Part shown: one piece after another, positions 27,705 to 35,512 of the stretch
Layout: each line of letters starts with the position of its first letter
Position numbering within the stretch: the first letter of the stretch is position 1
Source: Bacteroidia bacterium
GTDB lineage: Bacteria > Bacteroidota > Bacteroidia > M30B66
DNA: 50,127 nt
Reading direction: 5' to 3'
Assembly: GCA_018401705.1 (NCBI GenBank)
Contig: JAGYKL010000001.1
Location: 98,346 to 148,472 of the forward strand
Made by a program: the position numbers and the translations under genes
The notes under the pieces: model-generated
The model's database searches: none
What the model saw: the letters and a program-made list of their open reading frames with translations, nothing else
Told to the model about the DNA's origin: nothing

Positions 27705-29411
27705 ATGAAACACTTATTTACTTCTGCTTGCGCTTTCTTCCTGCTTATTTCGGCTGGTACACTGAACGCTCAGCGATACGTTACTGAAGTATTTTCAGAT
27801 GCTGAAATCACTATCACAAATAATGTAACTTATGCTGAAAACATTTCTATTGAAAATACCATTCTTGCTGCCTTAAGTGGTATCAACCCACCTCCAGCAC
27901 CTGATACTGTCGGAATTATGATGGATATCTATGCTCCCGGAGCTTCTGATACTGAAACAGCTCGTCCATTAATTATTTATTTACCTACAGGAAACTTTCT
28001 TCCTCCAGTAGTAAATGGAGCACCTACAGGCAGCCGCAAAGACAGTGCTGCAGTAAACATTGCAAAGCAATTAGCCAAAAGAGGCTATGTATGTGCTGTT
28101 GCTGACTACAGAAAAGGTTGGGTTCCAGTTTCTCCTTCACAAATTGTAAGAACGGGAACAATTTTGAATGCAGCATACAGAGGTATGCAGGATTCAAAAG
28201 CAGCTGTTAGATATTTTAGAGCTGATAATGCAGGTGCAAATACTTATGCAATTGACCCTAACAAAGTTGCTTTATTAGGTGAAGGAACTGGTGGATATGT
28301 TGCAATGGCTCATGCCTTTTTGGATCAACCAGGAAAAATTGGTCGCCTACCAGGTTTAGGTGATGATAAGTTTTTACGCACCCAAGCACCTGACTCATCT
28401 GTTATTGATACAAATCGTGTTGGTAACTTCGATGGAACAAACAATATCCCACTTAATCTATTAGATTTCGCAACAACAGGTGATTTTCTTAAGGTTACAG
28501 GTAATGTTGCAAATAACCCAGGATTCTCTTCTGATGTTCAGTTAGTAATAAATCTTGGTGGTGCTCTTGGTGATACTTCATGGCTTGATGCGGGTCAAAT
28601 TCCAATGTTAGGTATCCACGCTGTGCGCGACCCTAACGCACCATATCAAATTGGAGATGTAATTGTACCTACTACAGGTGACTTAGTAATTCCTTTTGCT
28701 TCAGGAGCAGGTTTCAACCTTACTAAAGCAAATGAATATGGCAACAACGCATCATTTGCAAATAAAATCTATCCTGATGCAATCACAGCAGCTATTGAAG
28801 CTCGTTACAATCAGGAAATCCCGTTTGCACCGAGCACAATTAATACCGGTTCGGGAAAAGGTCTATTACCTTTTATTCTGACTGAAGCTGCAGTTCGTCC
28901 GTTTAACCATGGTAGTCCTTGGCAATTCTGGAATTCTAATCAACCTACAGCTGCTGCTACTGTTCCTGGAACTAACCCTCCTGTTACAGCTCATCAGGCA
29001 AGCGCAGCCAGCAACCCGTTTATGGCTGCCGGCAACACCGAAGGAAGAAATGCAGCTCTTGCATACATCGACACTATTCAGCAATTCATTAATCCACGTA
29101 TTGTATGTGCTTTAGGTCTTGCTGAGTGCGATTTATATGAAACTATTGGTTTTAACGATGTAGTTAACACAAACCAATTTGTTGCTTACCCAAATCCTTC
29201 TAAGAATATCATTAACATTCAGGTTAAGGCAGGTGTTGCTTCTCTTAACTCTGTTAGATTATTTGACATGACTGGTCGTGAAGTAATGAACATCCAAGGC
29301 ATTAATGCTCCTTCTGTTCAACTAAACAGAGGCAATTTATCTTCAGGTATTTATATTGCCAGTGTGCAAACTAGCAAGGGAACTTCTCAAGTTCGTCTTG
29401 TTTTTGAATAA
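27705..29411 (+). CDS. Secreted alpha/beta-hydrolase-like protein with type A T9SS C-terminal domain, nucleophile replaced
   Basis: A 568-residue secreted protein. Signal peptide MKHLFTSACAFFLLISAGTLNA. The core looks like a carboxylesterase/alpha-beta hydrolase: DIYAPGASDTETARPLIIYLPTG at 74-96 (key residues RPLIIYLPTG), AKQLAKRGYVCAVADYRKGW, GMQDSKAAVRYFR at 160-172, and DPNKVALLGEGTGGYVAMAH. In normal relatives that last motif is GxSxGG; here it reads G192-E-G-T-G-G, with Gly194 at the serine position and Thr195 next. The protein may be inactive as an esterase, or be a binding protein. The type A sorting domain is at 490-568 (FVAYPNPSKNIINI, SVRLFDMTGREV, LSSGIYIASVQ). It follows the TonB receptor by 92 bases and ends in a strong terminator. 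Confidence 0.8.
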   Translation: MKHLFTSACAFFLLISAGTLNAQRYVTEVFSDAEITITNNVTYAENISIENTILAALSGINPPPAPDTVGIMMDIYAPGASDTETARPLIIYLPTGNFLPPVVNGAPTGSRKDSAAVNIAKQLAKRGYVCAVADYRKGWVPVSPSQIVRTGTILNAAYRGMQDSKAAVRYFRADNAGANTYAIDPNKVALLGEGTGGYVAMAHAFLDQPGKIGRLPGLGDDKFLRTQAPDSSVIDTNRVGNFDGTNNIPLNLLDFATTGDFLKVTGNVANNPGFSSDVQLVINLGGALGDTSWLDAGQIPMLGIHAVRDPNAPYQIGDVIVPTTGDLVIPFASGAGFNLTKANEYGNNASFANKIYPDAITAAIEARYNQEIPFAPSTINTGSGKGLLPFILTEAAVRPFNHGSPWQFWNSNQPTAAATVPGTNPPVTAHQASAASNPFMAAGNTEGRNAALAYIDTIQQFINPRIVCALGLAECDLYETIGFNDVVNTNQFVAYPNPSKNIINIQVKAGVASLNSVRLFDMTGREVMNIQGINAPSVQLNRGNLSSGIYIASVQTSKGTSQVRLVFE

Positions 29412-29428
29412 ACTTTTTCAAAATCCTT

Positions 29429-29463
29429 AAAAAAGTCCTTCCTTCACAGGAAGGACTTTTTTT
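29429..29463 (+). terminator. Rho-independent terminator after the hydrolase gene
   Basis: GTCCTTCCT (29435-29443) pairs perfectly with AGGAAGGAC (29448-29456) around a TCAC loop; the stem is extended by six A-T pairs and followed by a 7-T run (29457-29463). It is 17 bases past the stop codon at 29411. Confidence 0.88.
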
Positions 29464-29470
29464 GTTCATA

Positions 29471-31219
29471 ATGCTATCTAACTCTTTAAAAAAACCACTC
29501 TTTGCTTTAGCATTGCTAACTGGTCTTTTCCTGATTTGGGTTTACCCAGAATCTGATCCAGCTTGGTGGAAAAGCATTGAGGATTTACACGACGAAGTTT
29601 GGTGGGCTGAGAATGCACGTAGAAAAATCCTCTTCAACCAATGGATGTGGGATGAATATGCGGCTGCACTAGCTTCGGGACCATTAACCACCCTCTGGCA
29701 TTTTTTAAGTTTTAAAGTCTTTGGTATTCATTTTTTCAGCCTTAGATTAATAGCTCTGTTACCCGCGGCGATAATCCCCCTATTGTTAAAGAATAGTCTG
29801 ATTTTCAAGAATAAAACAACAAACTTAAGTATCCTTATTTTGATTAGTTCTAGCGCCTATTTTGCTATCAGCCGAATAGGCTATATCGAAATGATGCTGA
29901 TGCTAATTTGTTTCATTTATCTTGCTTTGCTGAAAAGGGAGTGTTTATTATTCTCAATTTTAGCAGGACTTATACTCACTGCCGGCCTGCTCTTTAAAGG
30001 TTCTTTCATCTACTTACTTGTTCCTCTTATTATTTGGACAATTTTCTCATCGATTGAGCCTAAAAAACTAGTACTAATCCTAAGTGGTTTTGTCATTTCT
30101 TCAGTAAGCATTTATTTAGTTTACTACCTACCAAACAGCGATTTATTTGAGGTATACTCAATTTACTTTAAAAACAATTTTTACGATACAATCACGCTTC
30201 TAAATCCCCTGGGAATTATTCCTAGGTTAGCATGGTTGCCAACTAAAGAATGGCTTACATCGCCATTAATGATCTGGATTAGCATCACCTACTTGCTAAA
30301 ATTCTCGAATGGTTTAAGACCTTCTTTCAAAAACACGGCTACAGGTTTGCTGATGCTATTACTAGCATTTTCTTTGTTTTCTGACTTCTCAGACCGAAGG
30401 TTAATTTTTCTCATTATCTTACTTCCACTTGCATGGTCTGATAAGTTTGAAAAAAACATGTCTTTAAGAACCAACCTAATTCTTTCGACCTTTCTTCTTA
30501 GTCCATATATTACCTTCTTCATTCAAGGTAAACTCAATGCAGATCAACTCATTGAAGCTTGTTTTTTCCCGTTTCTTGCTTTGATTACCGGGATGATTGG
30601 GCTTTACCTAATTCTTAGAAAACTAAAAATCAAAGCACCAGATATTGTTCTCTTAAAATTAGCAATTGCCGGATGGAGTCTTTTTGCAGTTCACTCAGCA
30701 TCAATAGTATTGGGCCAGTTGCAGATTTTAAGTTATTCTCAAATAATGGTTTTGCAGATATTGGTTTGCTCTTTATTGATTGCTAAGGCATATTTTAAGT
30801 ATGAAAGCTTTGTCCAGCAAAACCGAATTCTAATTGTAGTTTGTGTAGCTCAGGTTGGTTTTATTCTAAAGCATCAGCTTGATCCAGAATTCACGCTTCG
30901 TAACGAATCCAGGAATTTATCTAGAACCTTTAACAAACAGCAAGAGGTTCTTGCAAATAATGCCTCATTGGAGTTATTGTTTTTAAGCAAAGCGAGAATT
31001 CCGTTTGACTTATCAATTGCTAAGGGTTACTTAGGATGTGACAAGCTAGGTCTTATTACTAAATATTCAAACACTGCTAATGAAACTTATATTAGCAGTG
31101 AAACTGATTCAAATTGTGTAATAAAATTCAGAGAAGAAATAAACCTTTTACCATTCAATAACGAATACAGAATGAGTAGTTCATTTTTCGTGAAAGGAAA
31201 TGTTTTTTCCAACCAATGA
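29471..31219 (+). CDS. GT-C/GT39-like membrane glycosyltransferase
   Basis: A 582-residue protein with about a dozen hydrophobic helices. The start is ATG 29471; a TTG three codons earlier lies in the terminator's T run and is rejected. The first extracytoplasmic loop carries the acidic motif EDLHDEVWWAENARRKILFNQW, near residues 35-56, which resembles the DE-containing catalytic loop of ArnT/PMT-like enzymes (compare DEVWWAENAR with the DAQYAxMxRE motif of the gene at 32332). Next come HFLSFKVFGIHFFSLRLIALLPA-type helix 2 and 3 features, usual for this superfamily. It would transfer a sugar from a polyprenyl-phosphate donor to a glycan or lipid outside the inner membrane; the acceptor is unknown. 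It follows a strong terminator, so it must start its own transcript. Confidence 0.72.
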   Translation: MLSNSLKKPLFALALLTGLFLIWVYPESDPAWWKSIEDLHDEVWWAENARRKILFNQWMWDEYAAALASGPLTTLWHFLSFKVFGIHFFSLRLIALLPAAIIPLLLKNSLIFKNKTTNLSILILISSSAYFAISRIGYIEMMLMLICFIYLALLKRECLLFSILAGLILTAGLLFKGSFIYLLVPLIIWTIFSSIEPKKLVLILSGFVISSVSIYLVYYLPNSDLFEVYSIYFKNNFYDTITLLNPLGIIPRLAWLPTKEWLTSPLMIWISITYLLKFSNGLRPSFKNTATGLLMLLLAFSLFSDFSDRRLIFLIILLPLAWSDKFEKNMSLRTNLILSTFLLSPYITFFIQGKLNADQLIEACFFPFLALITGMIGLYLILRKLKIKAPDIVLLKLAIAGWSLFAVHSASIVLGQLQILSYSQIMVLQILVCSLLIAKAYFKYESFVQQNRILIVVCVAQVGFILKHQLDPEFTLRNESRNLSRTFNKQQEVLANNASLELLFLSKARIPFDLSIAKGYLGCDKLGLITKYSNTANETYISSETDSNCVIKFREEINLLPFNNEYRMSSSFFVKGNVFSNQ

Positions 31220-31252
31220 AATTCAGCATATTTGTGATTAGATTTTGAATTT

Positions 31253-31750
31253 ATGAAAACAACTACATTTTCAGTTCTATGCTCCTTCCTAATTATTTCA
31301 CTCTTTGTTTTAAGTGCGTGCAAAAAAGATACTACCAAAGGCTGCACAAACCCTGATGCTATCAATTACAGCACACAAGCAGATGAAGATAATGGAACTT
31401 GTGAATTCGAAAGAGATAAGTTTTTAGGTATTTGGAATGGTCAAAAGGACTGTATTTTCAATCCTTTAGATTCTACTGCCTCAATTGAAATTGGTCCTTC
31501 AACAGATAACGTTGCTAGAATGATAATTAATGACTTTCCAGATGTTGGCCTGAGTGCCACAGCTATAGTTAACTCTTCTGAAACATCTGAATTTATTATT
31601 GATGTTCAACAGATTACGAATGATTTGGATATCTATTCTATATCAGGTAAAGGAATAGTCTATCAAAACACCTTGGTTATTAATTATTATAAAACTTACG
31701 ATTCCTCTTCTATTGATACCTGCGGACTAGGATTAACTAAGTTTGAGTGA
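31253..31750 (+). CDS. Lipoprotein with GCTxPxAxNY motif, first of a tandem pair
   Basis: A 165-residue predicted lipoprotein: signal peptide MKTTTFSVLCSFLIISLFVLSAC with the lipobox LSAC, so Cys23 would be acylated. Directly after it is KGCTNPDAINYSTQADEDNGTC, a short Cys-framed Ca-binding-like motif (GCTNPDAINY...NGTC) common in secreted Bacteroidota proteins. The rest (FLGIWNGQKDC, GPSTDNVARMIINDF, IYSISGKGIVYQNTLVINYY, TCGLGLTKFE) is all-beta and could be a small lipocalin-like barrel closed by a disulfide, but I cannot assign a family. It shares this layout with the next gene, so the two arose by tandem duplication. Role unknown; likely periplasmic or outer-membrane. Confidence 0.75.
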   Translation: MKTTTFSVLCSFLIISLFVLSACKKDTTKGCTNPDAINYSTQADEDNGTCEFERDKFLGIWNGQKDCIFNPLDSTASIEIGPSTDNVARMIINDFPDVGLSATAIVNSSETSEFIIDVQQITNDLDIYSISGKGIVYQNTLVINYYKTYDSSSIDTCGLGLTKFE

Positions 31751-31815
31751 AACTTTATTGTTAATAAAGCGTAAAGATTTGTAAGAAAATCAATACATTA
31801 ATTCAATCCTTTTGC

Positions 31816-31823
31816 TACATTTG
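31816..31823 (+). promoter_or_regulatory. -7 promoter box of the second tandem lipoprotein
   Basis: TACATTTG matches TAnnTTTG and lies 18 bases before the ATG at 31842, so the second lipoprotein probably has its own transcription start in the 91-base gap. Confidence 0.5.
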
Positions 31824-31841
31824 TAATAGTAAGCGCATCTC

Positions 31842-32318
31842 ATGATTAATATTTTACAAAAATACACAGGCATATTTTTGCTTATTTCATCTTTCACTTT
31901 GCTACCGGCATGTGAAAAGATTGAAGGTTGTACAGATCCCACTGCCGAGAATTACAATCCTGACGCTGAGCTTGAGGATGCAAGTTGTATTACCCAAAGA
32001 AAAAAATTCACAGGATTATTTGCCTCTAACGACCAGTGCAATATTGCTCCAGCGGCACAAGGATATTTCGTTGAAGTAAGGAATTCGAATGTAAACCTTG
32101 ACGATATTATTATATTCAATTTGGGAGATTTCTTTCTCAATCCGGTTATAGCTACAGTAAACAAAACAGCTTTTACTATTGAAAGACAAGATCCCGATGC
32201 TAATGGCCATTACATTCAGGGAGAAGGTTCTATTGCTGGTAATACTATAACTCTTCAATACAGAGTTAGATATGGTTCAAGTCCTGAAAGAGTCTGTATT
32301 ACTAGTATGGTGAAATAA
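31842..32318 (+). CDS. Lipoprotein with GCTxPxAxNY motif, second of a tandem pair
   Basis: A 158-residue predicted lipoprotein. The signal peptide MINILQKYTGIFLLISSFTLLPAC ends in the lipobox LPAC. It continues GCTDPTAENYNPDAELEDASC, the same Cys-framed motif as in the previous gene, then KKFTGLFASNDQCN, YIQGEGSIAGNTITLQYRVRYG and ERVCITS, an all-beta domain that aligns along its length with its neighbour's (KFLGIWNGQKDC; SGKGIVYQNTLVINYYKTYD; TCGLGLTK). The two are diverged paralogues. The function is unknown. Its transcript would be ended by the hairpin at 32359-32386, which lies inside the tail of the convergent gene. Confidence 0.75.
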   Translation: MINILQKYTGIFLLISSFTLLPACEKIEGCTDPTAENYNPDAELEDASCITQRKKFTGLFASNDQCNIAPAAQGYFVEVRNSNVNLDDIIIFNLGDFFLNPVIATVNKTAFTIERQDPDANGHYIQGEGSIAGNTITLQYRVRYGSSPERVCITSMVK

Positions 32319-32331
32319 CCACCATTTCTCT

Positions 32332-34002
32332 TTAATTTTTTGCCTTTATAAAATATCTAGACCGGAGTGTTTCCGGTCTTTTTTTTGGGTTTCCAAAATT
32401 CATTCTAAGCAAAGTCACAGAGAAATCATCTAATTGTAACAGCGTTTCTGTCGCGTATTTAGACTCTAAAAGAGCTTTGCCTTCATCATTTGTATAAAAA
32501 TAAAGTGCGTCTTGGTTTTCTAAAACCGAATCTAACTGAGAGGGAATTACATCGGCTATGGTTCCTTGAGCATACACATCTAAGGCTCTGGAGCCAACAA
32601 GCAAATTAAAAGCTTTCTTAGTATCTATTCCAGACTCATGAATGTAAGTACCAACTTTGCCTCCTGCCTGATAAGACAATACAGAAGGATAGAATTGCAA
32701 AGCGAGTAAAATATTAATACCGATAACACTTAAAAGCGACATATAAACAAGTCTATGCCAAGCATGCTGCTTTTTGAAAAAAGCCAGATAGACGAATCCT
32801 GCAAAAGCCGAAATTCCAATAATGGCAAGCACAATTGATTTGATTGGGAAAAACCAAATAAACAGAACACAAGCAAATGTCCAACATCCAAAAAGCACTA
32901 CTGTTTGGATAATTTTAAAGGTCCTTACATCTCTTAGTTTGGACTCTCGGTACAATTGAATTAAATAGTTTGCACTTATCACTGCAGCAAAAGGAAAGAC
33001 TACATATATATAATGAGGTAACTTGTACCGAGATGCTGAAAGAGCTATAAATGGCAACCAAAATCCCGCAAGGCTTATCCATTCTAGTTTAGAAAGCAAA
33101 AACTCCTTGGTATTAGTGAATAATTGTTTACCTAAATGTAGCATCGCTCCAACAAAGAATAAAGACCATGGCAGGAATGACCATGCGAAACTGTGGACAA
33201 AGAAAAAAGGACCAGAATCATTTTTCCAAACGTTCTCACCGGTGAGTCTGCCAAAACTTTGTTCCCAAAAAAAGAATCGTAAACCAGAAACCTCTTGTCT
33301 TCCGTTTACAACTTTTTCAGGATGAATATCAAATTGTGTGTATAAGCCATACAGCATGGGAGAAAGAACTAATGCAAGAATTAAAACTCCTGCTATCCAA
33401 CGCCAGTTGAGTATCGCTTTCCAATCTTTCTTAATAAGCAAATGAGTTCCAATAGCAAGTGTAGGAGCAATTAAACCCAATGGCCCTTTAGCTAGCATAC
33501 CTATGCCAGCAAAAACAAATGCAGGAATCCACCAAAAAGATTTAGGAGCTTTTAATTGCTCACTAAGCATCCAAACACAGGCTATAACTGAATTGGTGAG
33601 GTATACGTCTGTTCTTACGTCATTGGTGAAATGAAAATATCCTTGCGTTGTAGCAAGTAAAACGGCCGCAAGAATTGCAGTTTCTCTATCATACCAAAGC
33701 TTAGTAAACTTAAATACCGAGATTAATCCGAGAATTGCAAAGAGAATAGCTGGGAACTTAAAAGCAAAATTCCCAATTCCAAAAACAGAATAAGAAAGAG
33801 TAGTTATCCAGAAAATAAACGGTGGTTTATCAAGGTATTCATTGCCTCGATCAAAAACATGCAGGAAATCGCCTCTCTCAAGCATTTCCCTGCCCATTGA
33901 TGCATATTGAGCAGCATCAACATCCATAATTTCAACCGGAATGGCAAGCATGTAAACAATAATTGCGAGCACTATTACCGGTAAAAACCTGTGGATATTC
34001 AC
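32332..34002 (-). CDS. ArnT-like GT-C/GT39 membrane glycosyltransferase
   Basis: A 556-residue membrane protein with about a dozen helices. The start is GTG at 34002-34000, which overlaps the TAG of the upstream GT2 gene (TAGTG), so translation is coupled; the next Met is 18 residues in. The first loop has the family signature IMDVDAAQYASMGREMLERGDF with the key Asp-Asp pair near residues 26-28, and YLDKPPFIFWITTLSYSVFG at 58-77 (compare EYWNKPP/LDKPPL of PMT_2 family enzymes). It takes a sugar from polyprenyl phosphate and transfers it to an extracytoplasmic acceptor (lipid A, glycan or protein). Its GT2 partner upstream would make the donor. The C-terminal basic tail (NPKKRPETLRSRYFIKAKN) contains the terminator for the opposite strand. 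Confidence 0.85.
   Translation of the reverse strand: MNIHRFLPVIVLAIIVYMLAIPVEIMDVDAAQYASMGREMLERGDFLHVFDRGNEYLDKPPFIFWITTLSYSVFGIGNFAFKFPAILFAILGLISVFKFTKLWYDRETAILAAVLLATTQGYFHFTNDVRTDVYLTNSVIACVWMLSEQLKAPKSFWWIPAFVFAGIGMLAKGPLGLIAPTLAIGTHLLIKKDWKAILNWRWIAGVLILALVLSPMLYGLYTQFDIHPEKVVNGRQEVSGLRFFFWEQSFGRLTGENVWKNDSGPFFFVHSFAWSFLPWSLFFVGAMLHLGKQLFTNTKEFLLSKLEWISLAGFWLPFIALSASRYKLPHYIYVVFPFAAVISANYLIQLYRESKLRDVRTFKIIQTVVLFGCWTFACVLFIWFFPIKSIVLAIIGISAFAGFVYLAFFKKQHAWHRLVYMSLLSVIGINILLALQFYPSVLSYQAGGKVGTYIHESGIDTKKAFNLLVGSRALDVYAQGTIADVIPSQLDSVLENQDALYFYTNDEGKALLESKYATETLLQLDDFSVTLLRMNFGNPKKRPETLRSRYFIKAKN
32359..32386 (+). terminator. Rho-independent terminator for the lipoprotein genes, inside the convergent CDS
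   Basis: AGACCGGA (32359-32366) pairs with TCCGGTCT (32372-32379) around a 5-base loop, followed by an unbroken T run to 32386. It lies 41 bases past the stop of the second lipoprotein but within the last codons of the minus-strand ArnT-like gene. Confidence 0.75.
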
Positions 34003-34721
34003 TACCTTCTAAAAATGTTGTATTTTAAAATGCAATAAATGGCTTTAAAACCATCTTTCCAGTTTATCTTTTTACCTTCTGCGTAGGTTCTTCCGTAGTA
34101 GGAAATCCCAACTTCATAAATCCTAATTTTAGGTATTCTTGAAATTTTAGCAGTTACCTCTGGCTCAAAGCCAAATCTTTTCTCTTTCAACTTTAGAGAT
34201 TGTACTGTTTCTCTTTTAAATAATTTATAACATGTTTCCATATCTGTAAGATTGAAATTGGTAAACATATTAGAGAGCATTGTAAGGAATTTATTTCCTA
34301 TAGTATGCCAGAAAAACAAGATTCGGTGAGGATTTCCACCCATAAAACGAGAGCCATAAACAACATCTGCAACTCCATCAAGCATTGGCTTTAAGAGAAG
34401 TTTGTATTCTTCAGGATCGTATTCTAAATCGGCATCCTGAATTATAATATAATCGCCAGTTGATTCCTTTATGCCAGTATGAAGGGCTGCTCCTTTACCA
34501 GCATTCTTCTCATGACTAAGATACTTTATTGGTAAATCTGGATTCTGGCTTATGTAATTATTAACAGCTTCATCTGTGTTATCTTTAGAACAATCATTAA
34601 CAATGATTACTTCTTTCCTCATTTCCTGCGGTAATGAAACAGCCTTAACCTTGTCAAGAATAAAGTGAATTGTAGGCCCCTCATTATAAGCTGGTATGAC
34701 TATAGATAAGGTCTTTTGCAT
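34002..34721 (-). CDS. Glycosyltransferase family 2, dolichyl/polyprenyl-phosphate sugar synthase type
   Basis: A 239-residue GT-A fold enzyme. It begins LSIVIPAYNEGPTIHFILDKV and contains VIIVNDCSKDNTDEAV, NAGKGAALHTGIKESTGDYIIIQDADLEYDPEEY (key residues GKGAALHTG and the DXD motif DADLEYDP), SRFMGG, and TDMETCYKLFKRE. These are the hallmarks of the DPM1-like GT2 group, which makes polyprenyl-phosphate mannose or glucose at the cytoplasmic face of the inner membrane. It lacks C-terminal membrane helices, as DPM1-type single-domain forms do. It overlaps the ArnT-like GT-C gene by one base and is upstream in the same operon, which supports a donor-maker/donor-user pair. The SRP RNA gene lies directly upstream on the same strand. 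Confidence 0.88.
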   Translation of the reverse strand: MQKTLSIVIPAYNEGPTIHFILDKVKAVSLPQEMRKEVIIVNDCSKDNTDEAVNNYISQNPDLPIKYLSHEKNAGKGAALHTGIKESTGDYIIIQDADLEYDPEEYKLLLKPMLDGVADVVYGSRFMGGNPHRILFFWHTIGNKFLTMLSNMFTNFNLTDMETCYKLFKRETVQSLKLKEKRFGFEPEVTAKISRIPKIRIYEVGISYYGRTYAEGKKINWKDGFKAIYCILKYNIFRR

Positions 34722-34754
34722 AGTATAAAGTAACTCTGTTATCTAATAAAAAAT

Positions 34755-34850
34755 GGGTAAGTTACTTACATCGCACCGCTCAACCACCTACCCTTGCTAC
34801 CTTCCGGTCCTGGGGGGATTCAGCAGGAGCTGGTCGTATAAGACTTACCC
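34755..34850 (-). ncRNA. ffs: Signal recognition particle RNA (small bacterial type, 4.5S-like)
   Basis: On the minus strand the RNA begins GGGTAAGT (34850-34843) and ends ACTTACCC (34762-34755), which pair perfectly as the closing stem. The apical conserved domain CCAGGACCGGAAGGTAGC (34813-34796) is the SRP domain IV with the GGAA tetraloop and the asymmetric loop read by Ffh; compare the AGGTCCGGAAGGAAGCA of E. coli. A TATTTTTG -7 box lies 5 bases before the 5' end, and ATTTTTTATT follows the 3' end as a terminator-like U run. About 96 nucleotides, the short form without the Alu domain. It scaffolds Ffh for co-translational membrane targeting. It has its own promoter and lies between the GT2 gene (minus) and the DUF4199 gene (plus). 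Confidence 0.93.
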
Positions 34851-34854
34851 GGCG

Positions 34855-34862
34855 CAAAAATA
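34855..34862 (-). promoter_or_regulatory. -7 promoter box of the SRP RNA
   Basis: The minus strand reads TATTTTTG, matching TAnnTTTG. Five bases downstream is the first paired base of the SRP RNA at 34850, exactly where transcription should begin; this supports the TAnnTTTG reading elsewhere in the window. Confidence 0.65.
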
Positions 34863-34950
34863 GAAAAAATTAGCATGTTTACTGAATTCTTCCATAATCT
34901 TTTACTCCAATTGTAATATTTAACAGCTAACATTCACAAACGTATTATCT

Positions 34951-34958
34951 TATATTTG
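34951..34958 (+). promoter_or_regulatory. -7 promoter box of the DUF4199-GT2 operon
   Basis: TATATTTG is a full match to TAnnTTTG and lies 17 bases before the ATG at 34976, giving a short leader. Confidence 0.6.
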
Positions 34959-34975
34959 CAAAAAAACGAAAAACT

Positions 34976-35512
34976 ATGTCTAGCACACTTAATGCGCCAA
35001 TGATGCCTTCAGCCTCTAAGCACGGAGTATTCTTAGGTCTAGCCCTCATATTGGTTCAAACCATTTTTTATCTTGCTGATATTCGCTTTGATTCAGGCCT
35101 TGGTTATTTAAGCTATTTAGTTCTAATAGGTGGTTTGTTTTTGTCAATCAAAGCATATCGCGACCAATTTAATGACGGTTTTGTCAGCTATGGAAGGGCT
35201 GTTGGCTATGGAGTTTTGGTTGCATTGCTTGCTGGTGTGATCTCCTCGGTTTTTACATTTGTGCTTTATGAATTCATTGACCCAAATCTTATCGACAAAT
35301 TGCTTCTGGAGTCTGAAAATAAAATGATTGATAGTGGTCTCGACGGCGACCAACTGGATATGGCCATGGAGATGAACAAAAAAGTTATCACTCCGGGCTT
35401 TCTTACTATTATGGGAATTTTAGGGCAAACGTTTATGGGCTTAGTTTTCAGTCTTGTTTTAGCAGTTTTCCTAAAGAAAGAAGGAAACACCTTTGAACAA
35501 GATACGCTTTGA
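34976..35512 (+). CDS. DUF4199 domain membrane protein
   Basis: A 178-residue protein with four hydrophobic helices (KHGVFLGLALILVQTIFYL, YLSYLVLIGGLFLSIKAYRD, GRAVGYGVLVALLAGVISSV, LTIMGILGQTFMGLVFSLVL) and, between helices 3 and 4, an acidic-amphipathic segment (ENKMIDSGLDGDQLDMAMEM). This is the pattern of DUF4199, a Bacteroidota family of unknown function. The motif SIKAYRDQFNDGFVSYGRA at about 56-75 is the family's most conserved part. The gene's TGA overlaps the TTG start of the next GT2 gene by two bases, so the two are translationally coupled. Confidence 0.85.
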   Translation: MSSTLNAPMMPSASKHGVFLGLALILVQTIFYLADIRFDSGLGYLSYLVLIGGLFLSIKAYRDQFNDGFVSYGRAVGYGVLVALLAGVISSVFTFVLYEFIDPNLIDKLLLESENKMIDSGLDGDQLDMAMEMNKKVITPGFLTIMGILGQTFMGLVFSLVLAVFLKKEGNTFEQDTL

